A DNA stretch of 64,000 nt from a bacterium UBP6_UBA1177 (GCA_002310995.1 DBYV01000042.1:24566-88565), one strand, 5' to 3'; positions 1-8,666 are shown, counted from the stretch's first letter. Program-made: numbers and translations. Notes: generated by a model from the letters alone, not told the origin.

Positions 1-2
1 GC

Positions 3-677
3 GATCACGGAGCAGGGAAGAGTTCTTTACTCAGGCTTCTCGCAGGCGAATTAAAACCAGATTCAGGCAAAGTTGTCGTTAAAACAGGTGATTTGAGAGG
101 ATTTGCCTATGAAAACAGCAACTTTTTTCCGGGACTGAAGACCGCTGATCTTTGCACTGTATGGACGCTTCTTTACAGAGGTTTTGATATAAAAAAATTC
201 CGTTCACTACTGTCTGAAGCTGGAGTTGCTGAAAACAGCAGGATTAGTCACCTTTCAGACAGCATGAAAAGCTGGTTCGGAAGTTCCCTGGTTTTGGCAA
301 GCAATGCGGACATTATGATCTTTGATGAACCTTTGCAGTATCTCAATTCAGAAATTAAAGCGAGATTTATCCAACTTGTGGAAAATGAAGCAAAGGAAGG
401 AAAGACGGTTATAGTAAGCTCAAATGAAATAGCTGATTTCGAACATTCGGCAAACTTTGTAGCGGCGTTTCACAACGGCAGCCTTGTTCTTGCAGGACAA
501 ACGGAAAAACTTCTTTCTTCACACAGGCTTTTCCCTGGAGCTTCGACGATATCACCCGATTTCAAAGTAATAGGCCCTGTTCTTAACGAGAGACTGATAG
601 AAACAGAGGATAATATCGGAAGAAAAGCTACTTTAAAGGATATTGTTTCAGGTTATATCAACGGAAGCAGTTCTTAG
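3..677 (+). CDS. ABC transporter ATP-binding protein, 5'-truncated by window edge
   Basis: ATPase subunit of an ABC transporter, cut by the left edge. The frame is already open at base 3 and reads straight into a Walker A motif (DHGAGKSS), so the ATG at 93 is internal and the true start lies outside. Walker B is ADIMIFDEP at about 306-332. The family's LSGGQ signature is degenerate (LSDSMKSW) and the H-loop histidine is replaced by asparagine (VSSNEIADFE). That pattern is seen in some ABC-2 type exporter ATPases and may mean weak or asymmetric ATP hydrolysis; this is inference. The permease is not in the window, so the substrate cannot be named. Confidence 0.8.
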   Translation, partial: DHGAGKSSLLRLLAGELKPDSGKVVVKTGDLRGFAYENSNFFPGLKTADLCTVWTLLYRGFDIKKFRSLLSEAGVAENSRISHLSDSMKSWFGSSLVLASNADIMIFDEPLQYLNSEIKARFIQLVENEAKEGKTVIVSSNEIADFEHSANFVAAFHNGSLVLAGQTEKLLSSHRLFPGASTISPDFKVIGPVLNERLIETEDNIGRKATLKDIVSGYINGSSS

Positions 678-691
678 AACTATCGGATTTT

Positions 692-1438
692 TTATTTCTT
701 TTCTTCTGTCTTGGGAGCTTTTTCAAAAGAGAGAAGTTCTACTTCGAAAATAAGTGTTGAGTTGGGGGCGATTGTTTCGCCTGCGCCGTTTTCGCCGTAA
801 GCAAGTTCCGACGGAATAAAGAATTTGTATTTAGCGCCTTTCTTCATAAGCTGAACGCCTTCTGTCCAGCCTTTTATAACTCTGTTAAGCGGGAATTTTG
901 CAGGTTCGCCTCTTTTGTAGGAACTGTCGAATTCGGTTCCGTCGAGAAGTGTACCTCTGTAGTGGACTTCAACAGTGTCTTCAGCAGCAGGGCTTTCGCC
1001 TTCGCCTTCTTTTTCAACGATATACTGCAAGCCCGATTCAGTTGTTTTTACACCTTCTTTCGTCTTGTTTTCAGCAAGAAATTTTTCACCGGCTTCTTTG
1101 TTTGCAGCACCTTTTTTAGCTCTTTCTTCCATCATTTTTGTAATCATTTCGGTCTGGAATTCCTGAAGAGCATTGCCGATTTCCTCTTCAGTCATTTTGG
1201 ACTCTGTACCTGTGAAAGCAGATTTGAAGCCTTCAACAAAAGCTTGGACATCAAACTCAAAATTCTGTCTTTTCAAATTTCTGCCGACATCGCTTCCGAG
1301 AGCATAGCCATATTTAACATTTTTGTCGGAATCGATTTTTTCTTTGGTTACTGTGTTTCCTTCAGCGTTGCCGCAGTTGCCGCATGCGCAGAAAAACATC
1401 GAAACAGCCATAACTAAGCAACAGATAACCTTTTTCAT
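692..1438 (-). CDS. FKBP-type peptidyl-prolyl cis-trans isomerase, probable lipoprotein
   Basis: Prolyl isomerase of the FkpA/Mip type, expected to assist folding of exported proteins. The 248 residues hold an N-terminal signal with a Cys-rich, imperfect lipobox (SMFFCACGN), a helical FKBP_N dimerisation segment (about 40-125) and a C-terminal FKBP domain (about 135-240) with VEVHYRGTLLDGTEFDSSY and a PSELAYGENG loop, both typical of the family. The start is supported by an AGGAGG-type ribosome site (minus strand of 1441-1447). It is convergent with the ABC gene, separated by 14 bases. Lipid attachment is likely but which cysteine is used is uncertain. Confidence 0.88.
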   Translation of the reverse strand: MKKVICCLVMAVSMFFCACGNCGNAEGNTVTKEKIDSDKNVKYGYALGSDVGRNLKRQNFEFDVQAFVEGFKSAFTGTESKMTEEEIGNALQEFQTEMITKMMEERAKKGAANKEAGEKFLAENKTKEGVKTTESGLQYIVEKEGEGESPAAEDTVEVHYRGTLLDGTEFDSSYKRGEPAKFPLNRVIKGWTEGVQLMKKGAKYKFFIPSELAYGENGAGETIAPNSTLIFEVELLSFEKAPKTEEKK

Positions 1439-1635
1439 TTTTCCTCCTAAAAAACAAGTTAAAAAAACAAAGCCGGAGATATTATCAAAATCAGTTGCAA
1501 AAGCAATATTGTTTTTTGTGAGATTTTAACCGACTTTTTTATATTTTTTTTGAAAAATAAGTAATATCCTTCCTTGTTTTCGGGGAGCTTAATTGCTCTT
1601 TTTTGATAACTGTTTGATTTTTTTAGGAGAATTTT

Positions 1636-3099
1636 ATGGGCACTGAAAAGGTAAGAACAAGATTCGCTCCGAGTCCGACCGGATATATGCATGTCGGAAA
1701 TCTCAGAACGGCTCTTTATGCTTGGCTTATTGCAAGAAAAAACCACGGAACTTTCGTTCTCAGAATTGAAGACACTGACCAGGAAAGAAAGATCGAAGGT
1801 GCTGTTGATCTGATTTACAGAACTTTGGAAGAAACCGGTCTTGACCACGACGAAGGTCCAGATGTAGGCGGCGATTTCGGCCCTTACGTCCAGAGCGAGA
1901 GAATGGCTGCCGGAATTTATATGAAATATGCCGAGGAGCTGATAGAAAAAGGGTATGCCTACAGGTGTTTCTGCACGAAAGAGCGCCTTGACGACCTCAG
2001 AAAGCACTGCGAGGAGAATCACGAGCAGACAAAGTACGACAGGCACTGCCTCAACCTTTCGAAAGAGGAGATCCAGAAAAATCTTGATGCCGGGATTCCT
2101 TATGTCATCAGACAGAAAATGCCCGATTCGGGAACGACTTCATTCCACGATGAAGTTTACGGAGATATCGAAGTCGAAAATTCAACAATGGATGATTTAA
2201 TCTTAATAAAATCAGATGGTTATCCCACTTACAACTTTGCAAACGTTGTTGATGACCACCTTATGGGAATTACCCACGTCGTCCGCGGAAGCGAATATTT
2301 GATCTCGACCCCGAAATACAACCTGCTTTATGATGCTTTCGGCTGGGAAAAACCGCATTATGTTCATGTTTCGCCTGTTATGAGGGACGCTCAGCGTAAA
2401 CTTTCAAAGCGTGACGGAGATGCAAGCTATGCCGATTTCATTAACAAAGGCTGTCTTAAGGACGCGCTTCTGAATTATGTCGCGCTTCTCGGCTGGAACC
2501 CCGGAAACGACCGTGAAATCTTTACTCTGCCTGAGCTTATCGAGGCTTTTGACATCAGCGGAATAGGCAAATCACCGGCAATTTTTGACGAAGTGAAACT
2601 CCGCTGGCTCAACAGTGAATACATCCGCGCAATGTCTCAGGACGAGTTCTTAAAGCACGCGATGCCTTTCATCAAGCAGGCTGTAAAGCGCGAGGATGTC
2701 AACTTCGATGTTATTGCTGCAGGACTTCACAAGAGAACGGAATATTTCAGCGACGTCATCCCTCAGCTTGATTTTGTCGATAAACTACCTGAATATTCGG
2801 CCGATCTCTACATCAATAAAAAGATGAAGACTGACAAGGAAAATTCACTCCAGGCGTTGCTTCTTCTCAAGCCGGAACTTGAAAAATTCGAAGACTGGGA
2901 CCATGAGAAACTTTACTACAAAGTTGTCGATATCGCTGAAAAAGCAGGAATCAACAAAAAAGTTCTCCTATGGTCGATGCGTGTCGCACTCAGCGGCAAA
3001 GAGCTTACCCCGGGCGGCGGAAGCGACATCGCGGCGATAATCGGAAAAGAGGATTCGCTTAAGAGAATAGAGAAGGGAATCGAACTTCTTCAAAAATAG
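1636..3099 (+). CDS. gltX: Glutamyl-tRNA synthetase
   Basis: Charges tRNA-Glu with glutamate (class I synthetase). The 487-residue length is normal. The HIGH-type motif is HVGN near residues 19-22 after PSPTGY, and the KMSKS-type motif is KLSKR at 255-259. An AGGAGA ribosome site lies eight bases before the ATG. It stands alone between a divergent FKBP gene and a regulator. Whether it also charges tRNA-Gln cannot be judged here: neither gatCAB nor glnS is in the window. Upstream, ATAAGTAATAT at about 1557-1567 closely resembles the -10 region of tyrS at 29.75 kb, but no clear -35 is seen. Confidence 0.96.
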   Translation: MGTEKVRTRFAPSPTGYMHVGNLRTALYAWLIARKNHGTFVLRIEDTDQERKIEGAVDLIYRTLEETGLDHDEGPDVGGDFGPYVQSERMAAGIYMKYAEELIEKGYAYRCFCTKERLDDLRKHCEENHEQTKYDRHCLNLSKEEIQKNLDAGIPYVIRQKMPDSGTTSFHDEVYGDIEVENSTMDDLILIKSDGYPTYNFANVVDDHLMGITHVVRGSEYLISTPKYNLLYDAFGWEKPHYVHVSPVMRDAQRKLSKRDGDASYADFINKGCLKDALLNYVALLGWNPGNDREIFTLPELIEAFDISGIGKSPAIFDEVKLRWLNSEYIRAMSQDEFLKHAMPFIKQAVKREDVNFDVIAAGLHKRTEYFSDVIPQLDFVDKLPEYSADLYINKKMKTDKENSLQALLLLKPELEKFEDWDHEKLYYKVVDIAEKAGINKKVLLWSMRVALSGKELTPGGGSDIAAIIGKEDSLKRIEKGIELLQK

Positions 3100-3234
3100 T
3101 TTTTTAAATCATAATCAAAACGTTTCTGTTTTGTAATATCTTGATTTATATTTTTCTTATTTATATTTTAGCGCAACGATAGCGTCGCTGTTGTTCAACT
3201 ATTTATTTACATTGAGTTTTTAGGAGATTGTATA

Positions 3235-3798
3235 ATGAATTACGGCGACAAAATAAAAATCATGCGTGAAAAACTTAACATTACGCAAAAATCAATGGCA
3301 GAAAGTTTAGGAATTTCACAATCTTATCTTTGTGCTATCGAATCTGGAAAGATGCAGGCTAATGCAAAAGTCATCTTCGGGCTTGAAAGGATTTACGGTG
3401 TAAAAACTGAATGGCTGTCAGAAGGGGAAGAGAGTGTTTTTGGAAAAACGTCTTTATCTGTTGGTGAAAATAGAAGCCGCTACACTGCTTCTTTTATAGG
3501 CGAGATTGGTTCTTGGATCGGTGAAGACAAACTGTTTCTTTTTAAAGTGACTAACGACAATATGGAACCTTGTTTTATGAAAGGCGACGAAGTTCTGGTC
3601 GATGTCTCAGATGCTCATTTGAAAAATTACGGCGTATATCTTTTCGAAATCGAATCAAAAAATGAACTCAAACGCTTTGTTGACGGAGATTTTGCCAAGC
3701 TGACCAACGACAAGCCGAGAAAGAAAAATAATGACATAATTATGAACAGCTCGATAAAATGTTTGGGAAGAGCCGTCTGGCTTATAAGAAAATTGTAA
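3235..3798 (+). CDS. XRE-family regulator with S24/LexA-like C-terminal domain lacking the catalytic serine
   Basis: Helix-turn-helix regulator of the phage CI/LexA architecture. Residues about 5-62 form an XRE HTH (TQKSMAESLGISQSYLCAIE). Residues about 85-185 resemble the S24 peptidase fold (VTNDNMEPCFMKGDEVLVD, then ELKRFV). In S24 proteins the motif is GDSMEP, with Ser as nucleophile; here it reads NDNMEP, so Ser is Asn although the Lys is kept. Self-cleavage is therefore unlikely and the domain may only dimerise. The leader contains an imperfect inverted repeat CAACGATAGCG-T-CGCTGTTG at about 3173-3192, a possible operator. It may be a domesticated phage-type repressor; its targets are unknown. 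Confidence 0.85.
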   Translation: MNYGDKIKIMREKLNITQKSMAESLGISQSYLCAIESGKMQANAKVIFGLERIYGVKTEWLSEGEESVFGKTSLSVGENRSRYTASFIGEIGSWIGEDKLFLFKVTNDNMEPCFMKGDEVLVDVSDAHLKNYGVYLFEIESKNELKRFVDGDFAKLTNDKPRKKNNDIIMNSSIKCLGRAVWLIRKL

Positions 3799-3869
3799 AA
3801 TCTTCTCTCGCATTTCATAAAAAATTGAGTATAGTGCGGCGGTTTTTGTTTCGATGCGCCGTTTTCCTG

Positions 3870-3906
3870 TCGAAATGTCGAAATATCGAGATTTCGAAAT
3901 ATCGAT
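3870..3906 (-). repeat. Palindrome-rich dispersed repeat, intergenic copy (TCGATATTTCGA family)
   Basis: On the minus strand these 37 bases begin ATCGATATTTCGA and end TATTTCGACATTTCGA. They match 33 of 37 positions in 29438-29474, inside the TonB-like gene. The surrounding 3850-3945 is full of TCGA/TTCGAA palindromes and GGCGCG. The copy lies in the 176-base gap between the repressor and the ABC gene and could form several small hairpins in the leader of the latter. Confidence 0.75.
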
Positions 3907-3974
3907 GGCGCGAATCGAATTTCGAGGCGGCGAATCGATAATAACGAAGGCTGCGGAAAAAAAGAGAGGCAATT

Positions 3975-4715
3975 TTGGACAAACCTGAAGTCATAAATTT
4001 TGACAAAGTTTCGTTTTTTTACGGAAAGAACGAGATTCTGCGCGATGTCACTTTTTCGGTTCACAAAGAGGATTTTTTTGCGATAATAGGTCCTAACGGC
4101 GGCGGAAAGACGACGATTCTCCGCCTTATGCTCGGTTTTATCAAGCCAACAAGCGGCAAAATCACAGTTTTTGGTGAGGAGCCGGGCAGGAATTTCAAGA
4201 AAATAGCCTCTGTTCCGCAGTTTTCCTCCCATGACAGGCTTTTTCCAATAACGGTTGAAGAGGTTGTTCTTCAGGGTTTGATTAAATCGACTTCATTTCT
4301 TCCTTTTTACACTAAAAACGAAAAGGAAAAGGCGGCCGATGCGATGAAAAAGCTTGGGATTCTGGACCGCGCAGGAGCCCGTTTCGGCGATTTGTCGGGT
4401 GGTCTTAAACAGCGCACTCTGATTGCCAGGGCGATTGTGAGCGATCCCGAGATCCTTCTTCTTGATGAGCCTGTCGCGAGTGTTGACAGTTCGGTCGAAA
4501 AGGATATTTACGAGATGCTTTTAGATATGAACAAAAAAATCACGATCGTCATGGTGTCGCACGATATTGGCTTTGTGTCGAGTTTCGTGAATAAAATCGG
4601 CTGTGTGAACAAGATTTTTGTCGAGCACCATTCGAAAGACGAGATGTGTTGCTTAGAGGAGCATCACGCATACAGCGGAAAAACAACGATGATTCATCAT
4701 AAGTGCGGGATTTAA
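3975..4715 (+). CDS. Zinc/manganese-type ABC transporter ATP-binding protein (ZnuC/MntB-like)
   Basis: ATPase of a metal-uptake ABC transporter (Zn/Mn/Fe chelate family). The start is TTG, preceded by AGAGAGG. Walker A is GPNGGGKTT (39-47), the signature LSGGLKQR (about 141), Walker B EILLLDEP (about 158) and the H-loop VMVSHD. The C-terminus is rich in His and Cys (VEHHSKDEMCCLEEHH and MIHHKCG), as in many ZnuC-like proteins, consistent with metal sensing or handling. Its stop codon abuts the permease start. No solute-binding protein gene is adjacent, which is unusual for this importer class. The exact metal is not certain. Confidence 0.9.
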   Translation: MDKPEVINFDKVSFFYGKNEILRDVTFSVHKEDFFAIIGPNGGGKTTILRLMLGFIKPTSGKITVFGEEPGRNFKKIASVPQFSSHDRLFPITVEEVVLQGLIKSTSFLPFYTKNEKEKAADAMKKLGILDRAGARFGDLSGGLKQRTLIARAIVSDPEILLLDEPVASVDSSVEKDIYEMLLDMNKKITIVMVSHDIGFVSSFVNKIGCVNKIFVEHHSKDEMCCLEEHHAYSGKTTMIHHKCGI

Positions 4716-5528
4716 ATGGATTTTTTTAGTGCGCTTTCGACATATTCATTTTTGCAGAATGCAGTTATTGCGGCACTTTTTGCGGCACTATCCTGCGGAA
4801 TTTCAGGCACTTTTGTCTATGTCAACAGAATAACTTTTATTGCCGGAGGCATAGCTCACGCAGTTCTCGGAGGAGTAGGGGCGGCGGTTTATTTCGGCAT
4901 TTCGCCATTTGCCGGAGCTGTTTTCACGGCGCTTCTTTTCGCTCTTCTGCTAGGAATTGTCAGGCTTAAAGCTTCCCAGCATGAGGACACGGTCATTGGC
5001 GCGATGTGGGCCTGCGGAATGTCGGCCGGAATAATTTTTATGTATCTGACTCCTGGATATGCCGTAAATCTCAACAACTATCTTTTCGGTAACATCCTCC
5101 TTGTTTCGAAAGGGGACATCACGGCGCTTTCGGTGCTTGCGGTGCTTGTAATTTTAATCAGCGCACTTTTTTTCAGGCAGTTCAAAGCTGTCAGTTTTGA
5201 CGGCGAAAACGCAACTCTGCACGGCGTGAAATCGGAACTGATTTATATTCTCATGCTTTCGGTTATAGCGCTCACTGTCGTCGTTCTGATGAAAGTCGTC
5301 GGACTGATTCTGGTAATCGCATTCATGAGTCTTCCTGCCGCAACTGCCGCTATTTTTCAGAGAAAAGTCGGCGGAATAATTATTCTTTCCATAATTCTGA
5401 GTTTCATTTTCAGCATTAGCGGGCTCTTTGTTTCGTACACTTGGAATCTGCCAACAGGAGCGGTTATCACTCTTATTTCCGGCGCGGTTTACGCTGTCGC
5501 GCTGCTTTGTTCAAAATTATCCCGTTAG
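4716..5528 (+). CDS. Metal ABC transporter permease (ZnuB/MntC-like)
   Basis: Inner-membrane channel subunit of the metal importer encoded with the preceding ATPase. 270 residues, about eight hydrophobic helices, typical ABC-3 family length. FVYVNRITFIAGGIAHAVLG near residues 34-53 and a polar-flanked segment around VVGLILVIAFMSLPAATA are characteristic of the family. The ATG follows the ATPase stop codon with no gap, so the two are translationally coupled. Two short hairpins follow the stop (TCCCT-gaag-t-AGGGA and CTCTC-gaa-GAGAG, 5532-5565) in the 47-base convergent gap before yigZ; they lack a T run, so terminator function is unproven. Confidence 0.9.
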   Translation: MDFFSALSTYSFLQNAVIAALFAALSCGISGTFVYVNRITFIAGGIAHAVLGGVGAAVYFGISPFAGAVFTALLFALLLGIVRLKASQHEDTVIGAMWACGMSAGIIFMYLTPGYAVNLNNYLFGNILLVSKGDITALSVLAVLVILISALFFRQFKAVSFDGENATLHGVKSELIYILMLSVIALTVVVLMKVVGLILVIAFMSLPAATAAIFQRKVGGIIILSIILSFIFSISGLFVSYTWNLPTGAVITLISGAVYAVALLCSKLSR

Positions 5529-5575
5529 GCGTCCCTGAAGTAGGGAAGCTGGCTCTCGAAGAGAGGCTGAAGGGT

Positions 5576-6196
5576 CTAACCTACGATTACAGGTTTGATT
5601 TTTCCGCCTGTTTTTTCAATCATTTCAGCGATGAATTTATCGACTGAAGCAATCGGGATTCTGACAGTGAGTGTACTTCCTGATTCTGTGTAAGTTGTTG
5701 ATTTTATTTCTAAACCTTCAAATCTGCCGATATAGCTCATTGCGATTCCTGTGAAATCGAAAGGGACTTCGACGGAAAGTTCCTTTTTGATGATTACGGT
5801 TTCGATTTTTGCAGAATCTAGAGCAATTCTCGCTGATGCGCCGTAAGTTCTTGTCAAACCCCCTGTTCCTAGTTTGATTCCGCCGTAATAACGGACACTT
5901 GTAACCAAAACATTGAAAAGTTCTTTCCGCAGAATTTCGTTGTATATCGGTAGTCCTGCCGTGCCGGAAGGTTCGCCGTCGTCACTGTAACGGAAAGTTG
6001 CGATTTCTCCTTCACCTAAAAGATAGGCAAAGCAGATGTGCGTGCAGTCGTAATGCTCTTTCCAGAGTTTTTTCACGTTTTCCTCGGCTTCCTCTTTTGT
6101 CAAAACAGGAAAGCACTGAGAAATAAAACGGCTGTTTTTCTCTTTTATTTCAATTGGTTGTGTCGGATCAAAGAGAGTTTTGTACTGTTCTATCAT
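5576..6196 (-). CDS. yigZ: YigZ/IMPACT family protein
   Basis: Member of the UPF0029/IMPACT family, related to the domain that in eukaryotes modulates Gcn2; the bacterial role is not firmly established. 206 residues: N-terminal IMPACT domain with FRYSDDGEPSGTAGLPIYN (about 68-86) followed by a DUF1949-like C-terminal domain. The reading frame starts inside the 3' end of lgt (29-base overlap), so translation is probably coupled to lgt; no strong ribosome site is visible before the ATG. It ends the minus-strand series lipoprotein-lspA-lgt-yigZ. Confidence 0.9.
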   Translation of the reverse strand: MIEQYKTLFDPTQPIEIKEKNSRFISQCFPVLTKEEAEENVKKLWKEHYDCTHICFAYLLGEGEIATFRYSDDGEPSGTAGLPIYNEILRKELFNVLVTSVRYYGGIKLGTGGLTRTYGASARIALDSAKIETVIIKKELSVEVPFDFTGIAMSYIGRFEGLEIKSTTYTESGSTLTVRIPIASVDKFIAEMIEKTGGKIKPVIVG

Positions 6197-7016
6197 TGTT
6201 CTTTTTTTCTTTCAAAGTCTCTTCTGACGGGAGGATCAGGATGCACATTCCGATCGTAAAAGTGATGATCGCGACGAGTTGCGAAGTTGAAAGCATGTTG
6301 TTGAAGAAAAGTCCGCGGTCATCGGCTCTGAAAAATTCGATTATGAAGCGGAAGGTGCCGTACATTGTGAGCCAGAGCCCAAGAAGTTCTCCGTCCTTTT
6401 TTTTGTGTTTGCGGAAGTAGAACCAGAGAACAAGGAAAATTGATGAGGTTACGAAAGTCGAGACTAACTGCGTCGGAAGGACGGGAAGAGGAAGATCTTT
6501 CAAATTCAGCAGAATGTCTCTTGCGAACTGGTTTTTTGCACTGAGGCCGTATCTCAGGAATGTTTCTGCAAAAGGAGAGGCTGAAATTTCGCCGAAGCAG
6601 CAGCCGTTGAGATAGCATGCGAAACGTCCGACTCCGAGCCCGAAAGCAAGCCCCAGAATGTAGCAGTCAAGATATTTCATAAGAGGCGCTTTGTGTTTTG
6701 TGAACCACCATACTGCGGTTGGAAGACCGAAAATTACAGTGCCGTAAAAAGCTAAGCCGCCTTTCCAAAAAGCGAAAATCGCAAGCGGTTTCTGAACATA
6801 AATATCAAGAAATCCGTCAAAAACGACGTGCATTGCCCTTGCACCGACATAACCCATTGTCGTAGTGATTACAGCACCTTTGAGTGCCATTTTTATATCA
6901 AGTTTATTGCGTCTGATCTCCCACCATGTGAGAATATTGCCGACGATGACGCAGAAAATGACGACAGCATAAAATGATGAAAAGGAAAAATCACCGATTG
7001 ATATGGTCGGATGCAT
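6168..7016 (-). CDS. lgt: Prolipoprotein diacylglyceryl transferase
   Basis: Transfers diacylglycerol from phosphatidylglycerol to the lipobox cysteine of prelipoproteins in the inner membrane, the first step of lipoprotein maturation. 282 residues with about seven membrane helices. The conserved Arg/Gly segment is present as GVGRFACYLNGCCFGE (about 130-145), a variant typical of Lgt outside enterobacteria. Its ATG shares a base with the lspA stop codon (TAATG), so the two maturation enzymes are one translational unit. It lies directly downstream of two lipoprotein genes that need this enzyme. Confidence 0.93.
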   Translation of the reverse strand: MHPTISIGDFSFSSFYAVVIFCVIVGNILTWWEIRRNKLDIKMALKGAVITTTMGYVGARAMHVVFDGFLDIYVQKPLAIFAFWKGGLAFYGTVIFGLPTAVWWFTKHKAPLMKYLDCYILGLAFGLGVGRFACYLNGCCFGEISASPFAETFLRYGLSAKNQFARDILLNLKDLPLPVLPTQLVSTFVTSSIFLVLWFYFRKHKKKDGELLGLWLTMYGTFRFIIEFFRADDRGLFFNNMLSTSQLVAIITFTIGMCILILPSEETLKEKKNNDRTVQNSL

Positions 7017-7540
7017 TATTTTGCCTCTTTTTTGGCTTTCTGACGCTTCGGCTGGAGAAAAAGAAGTTCAAATGCGAGAAGGAAAATGGCTACAACAATT
7101 GCGACATCGGCAATGTTGAAAGTAGGCCAGTGATAAATTTCTCCTGCGTGCCAGTCGATGAAGTCGATTACAGCGAAACCTCTGAAAAAGCGGTCATAAA
7201 GGTTGCCGAACGCTCCGGCGATGATGAGCCCGTAGATGATTTTCATGAATTTAGTTTCGGCGAAAGCAAGCAGAAGATAAAGCACAAGAAGTGTGACAAG
7301 TGTAGAAAAACCTAAGAAAATCAGCTGTCTTACCGAATCTGGAAAATTCGCGCCGAGTCCCCACAAAGCCCCTTTGTTCTCAACATAGATGAAATTCCAC
7401 CAGCTCTCGAAAACGACGATTCCTTCTTTTCCTTTAAGCGTCAGAGCCCAGTTTTTGGTGAAAAAATCAATGAGAAAGACGGGAAGTGTGACTGTCAGGA
7501 GATATATCGAATTTTTCCAGTTTATTTTCGCCAGTTTCAT
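7016..7540 (-). CDS. lspA: Lipoprotein signal peptidase
   Basis: Aspartyl protease of the inner membrane that removes the signal peptide of diacylated prolipoproteins. Conserved catalytic regions are GNLYDRFFRG, VIDFIDWH and FNIADV; the two catalytic aspartates are those of LYDR and IADV. Four membrane helices. The start is placed at 7540 because GGAGAA sits just upstream (minus strand of about 7545-7550); the frame also allows an ATG at 7558, which would place that ribosome site inside the gene. The lipoprotein gene upstream ends only about 20 bases before, so co-transcription with it is likely. Confidence 0.93.
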   Translation of the reverse strand: MKLAKINWKNSIYLLTVTLPVFLIDFFTKNWALTLKGKEGIVVFESWWNFIYVENKGALWGLGANFPDSVRQLIFLGFSTLVTLLVLYLLLAFAETKFMKIIYGLIIAGAFGNLYDRFFRGFAVIDFIDWHAGEIYHWPTFNIADVAIVVAIFLLAFELLFLQPKRQKAKKEAK

Positions 7541-7561
7541 AAATTTCTCCGACGTCAAAGT

Positions 7562-8626
7562 TTACTGAACCGGGCATGCGGTGAAACCAGAACCCAGCTG
7601 GCTTGTGATGTTGCCGCCGTATATCGGAGCATTTTCTGTGCTGTAGAGTTCAAGCTGAGAACCTGTGATAACGATTTTGCCGTCAGCTCCTGCAGCAGTA
7701 TTCATCGTGTTTACGGTCAAAGTACCGACACCGAAAGCGTGGTAGCAGTCAACAGAATTGCCGTTAAGATCAACAACAAAAAGCTGAGCTGCATCTGTCG
7801 ATTCTAAACCTACTGTAATTTCGCCGACAGCAGCAGCATTAACATTGATTACAAGGATAACAGCCGGATTCAAAGCTGTCTGACCATTGTTTGCAAAAGG
7901 AGTCTGGAAAATCTGAACCGCATAGTCCTGAAGTGCTGCATAGTAGTAAGCACCCTGAGCATCAGCCGGCTGGAGATTGCCGTTGGTTCCGAAAGTACCG
8001 GTTGCGAAATAGGACATGTTTACCATGTCCTGGGTAAGCTGATTTCCATTGGTAATAATATAGTTAACGTTGACATTTATATCAGCATGACCGTACGGAG
8101 CCGGATAATCCTGGTTGCCTTCTTTACCTTCTTGTGAAATGCCGCATTTTGCCGATTCGGTCGGGCAGTTTTCAACGGAGCACTGTTGAGTCTGATTATT
8201 TGAGCAAGCTCCTGAGAAGCAGGCAGCCCATGCGTCATACTCAGCCTGAGCAGCTGCAGGAGCATTGGTATAACAAGCCTGAGCACATGTCTGATCGTTC
8301 TCTGCGCAGCCAAATATGCACATAAAAATGTCTTTGCAGCCTGCGCTTGTGTCGCTATCACCGGTATCCGTGTCGGAAGTGTCCGATGTGTCTGAGGTAT
8401 CTGAAGTGTCAGCCGTATCAGCTGTGTCCGATGTGTCTGAGGTATCAGCCGTATCAGTTGTGTCCGACGTGTCTGTGGTATCAGCCGTATCAGTCGTATC
8501 AGTTGTGTCACCCGTATCGCCGGTATCAATGTTATCGACGGCAGGTGTGAATTTAAGATTGTTGTCGCACGCAACAAACATGAAAAACGCTGCAAAAACA
8601 ACAAAAAGCATAGATAATTTTTTCAT
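7562..8626 (-). CDS. Asp-Thr repeat lipoprotein with Cys-rich segment and paralogous C-terminal domain
   Basis: Predicted lipoprotein of unknown function. Start chosen at 8626, where AGGAG precedes MKKLSMLF; a longer upstream frame has no ribosome site. Layout: signal with lipobox FVAC (Cys near residue 20); about 60 residues of (S/T/A/G)DT tripeptides; a Cys-rich part with CKDIFMCIFGC and CAQAC, resembling Cys-patterned segments of Myxococcota surface proteins; then a domain of about 170 residues (PYGHADINV, FATGTFG, FVVDLNGN, CYHAFGVGTLTV) shared with the next gene upstream. It probably sits on the outer membrane with the acidic repeat as a spacer. No enzyme motif is visible. Confidence 0.8.
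   Translation of the reverse strand: MKKLSMLFVVFAAFFMFVACDNNLKFTPAVDNIDTGDTGDTTDTTDTADTTDTSDTTDTADTSDTSDTADTADTSDTSDTSDTSDTDTGDSDTSAGCKDIFMCIFGCAENDQTCAQACYTNAPAAAQAEYDAWAACFSGACSNNQTQQCSVENCPTESAKCGISQEGKEGNQDYPAPYGHADINVNVNYIITNGNQLTQDMVNMSYFATGTFGTNGNLQPADAQGAYYYAALQDYAVQIFQTPFANNGQTALNPAVILVINVNAAAVGEITVGLESTDAAQLFVVDLNGNSVDCYHAFGVGTLTVNTMNTAAGADGKIVITGSQLELYSTENAPIYGGNITSQLGSGFTACPVQ
8348..8535 (-). repeat. Tripeptide (S/T/A)DT coding repeat, lipoprotein 1
   Basis: A nine-base period encoding Asp-Thr-X tripeptides, forming the linker after the lipidated cysteine. Copies differ mostly at the X codon (Ser, Thr, Ala, Gly) and at third positions, so it is diverged rather than freshly expanded. 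Confidence 0.9.
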
Positions 8627-8666
8627 TTTTTTCTCCTTTAAAAAAAACAGCAAATTTTAACGGCAA

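Noticed and set aside
3627..4232. Long minus-strand frame across the regulator-ABC gap
   Set aside because: It overlaps two well-supported plus-strand genes, has no recognisable protein features and is a by-product of the palindromic repeats.
8316..8660. Plus-strand frame coding a VSEV/VSDV repeat protein opposite lipoprotein 1
   Set aside because: It is the complement of the Asp-Thr repeat; it has no ribosome site and the minus-strand gene has a lipobox and full domains. The same holds opposite the arrays at 9.8 and 10.8 kb.
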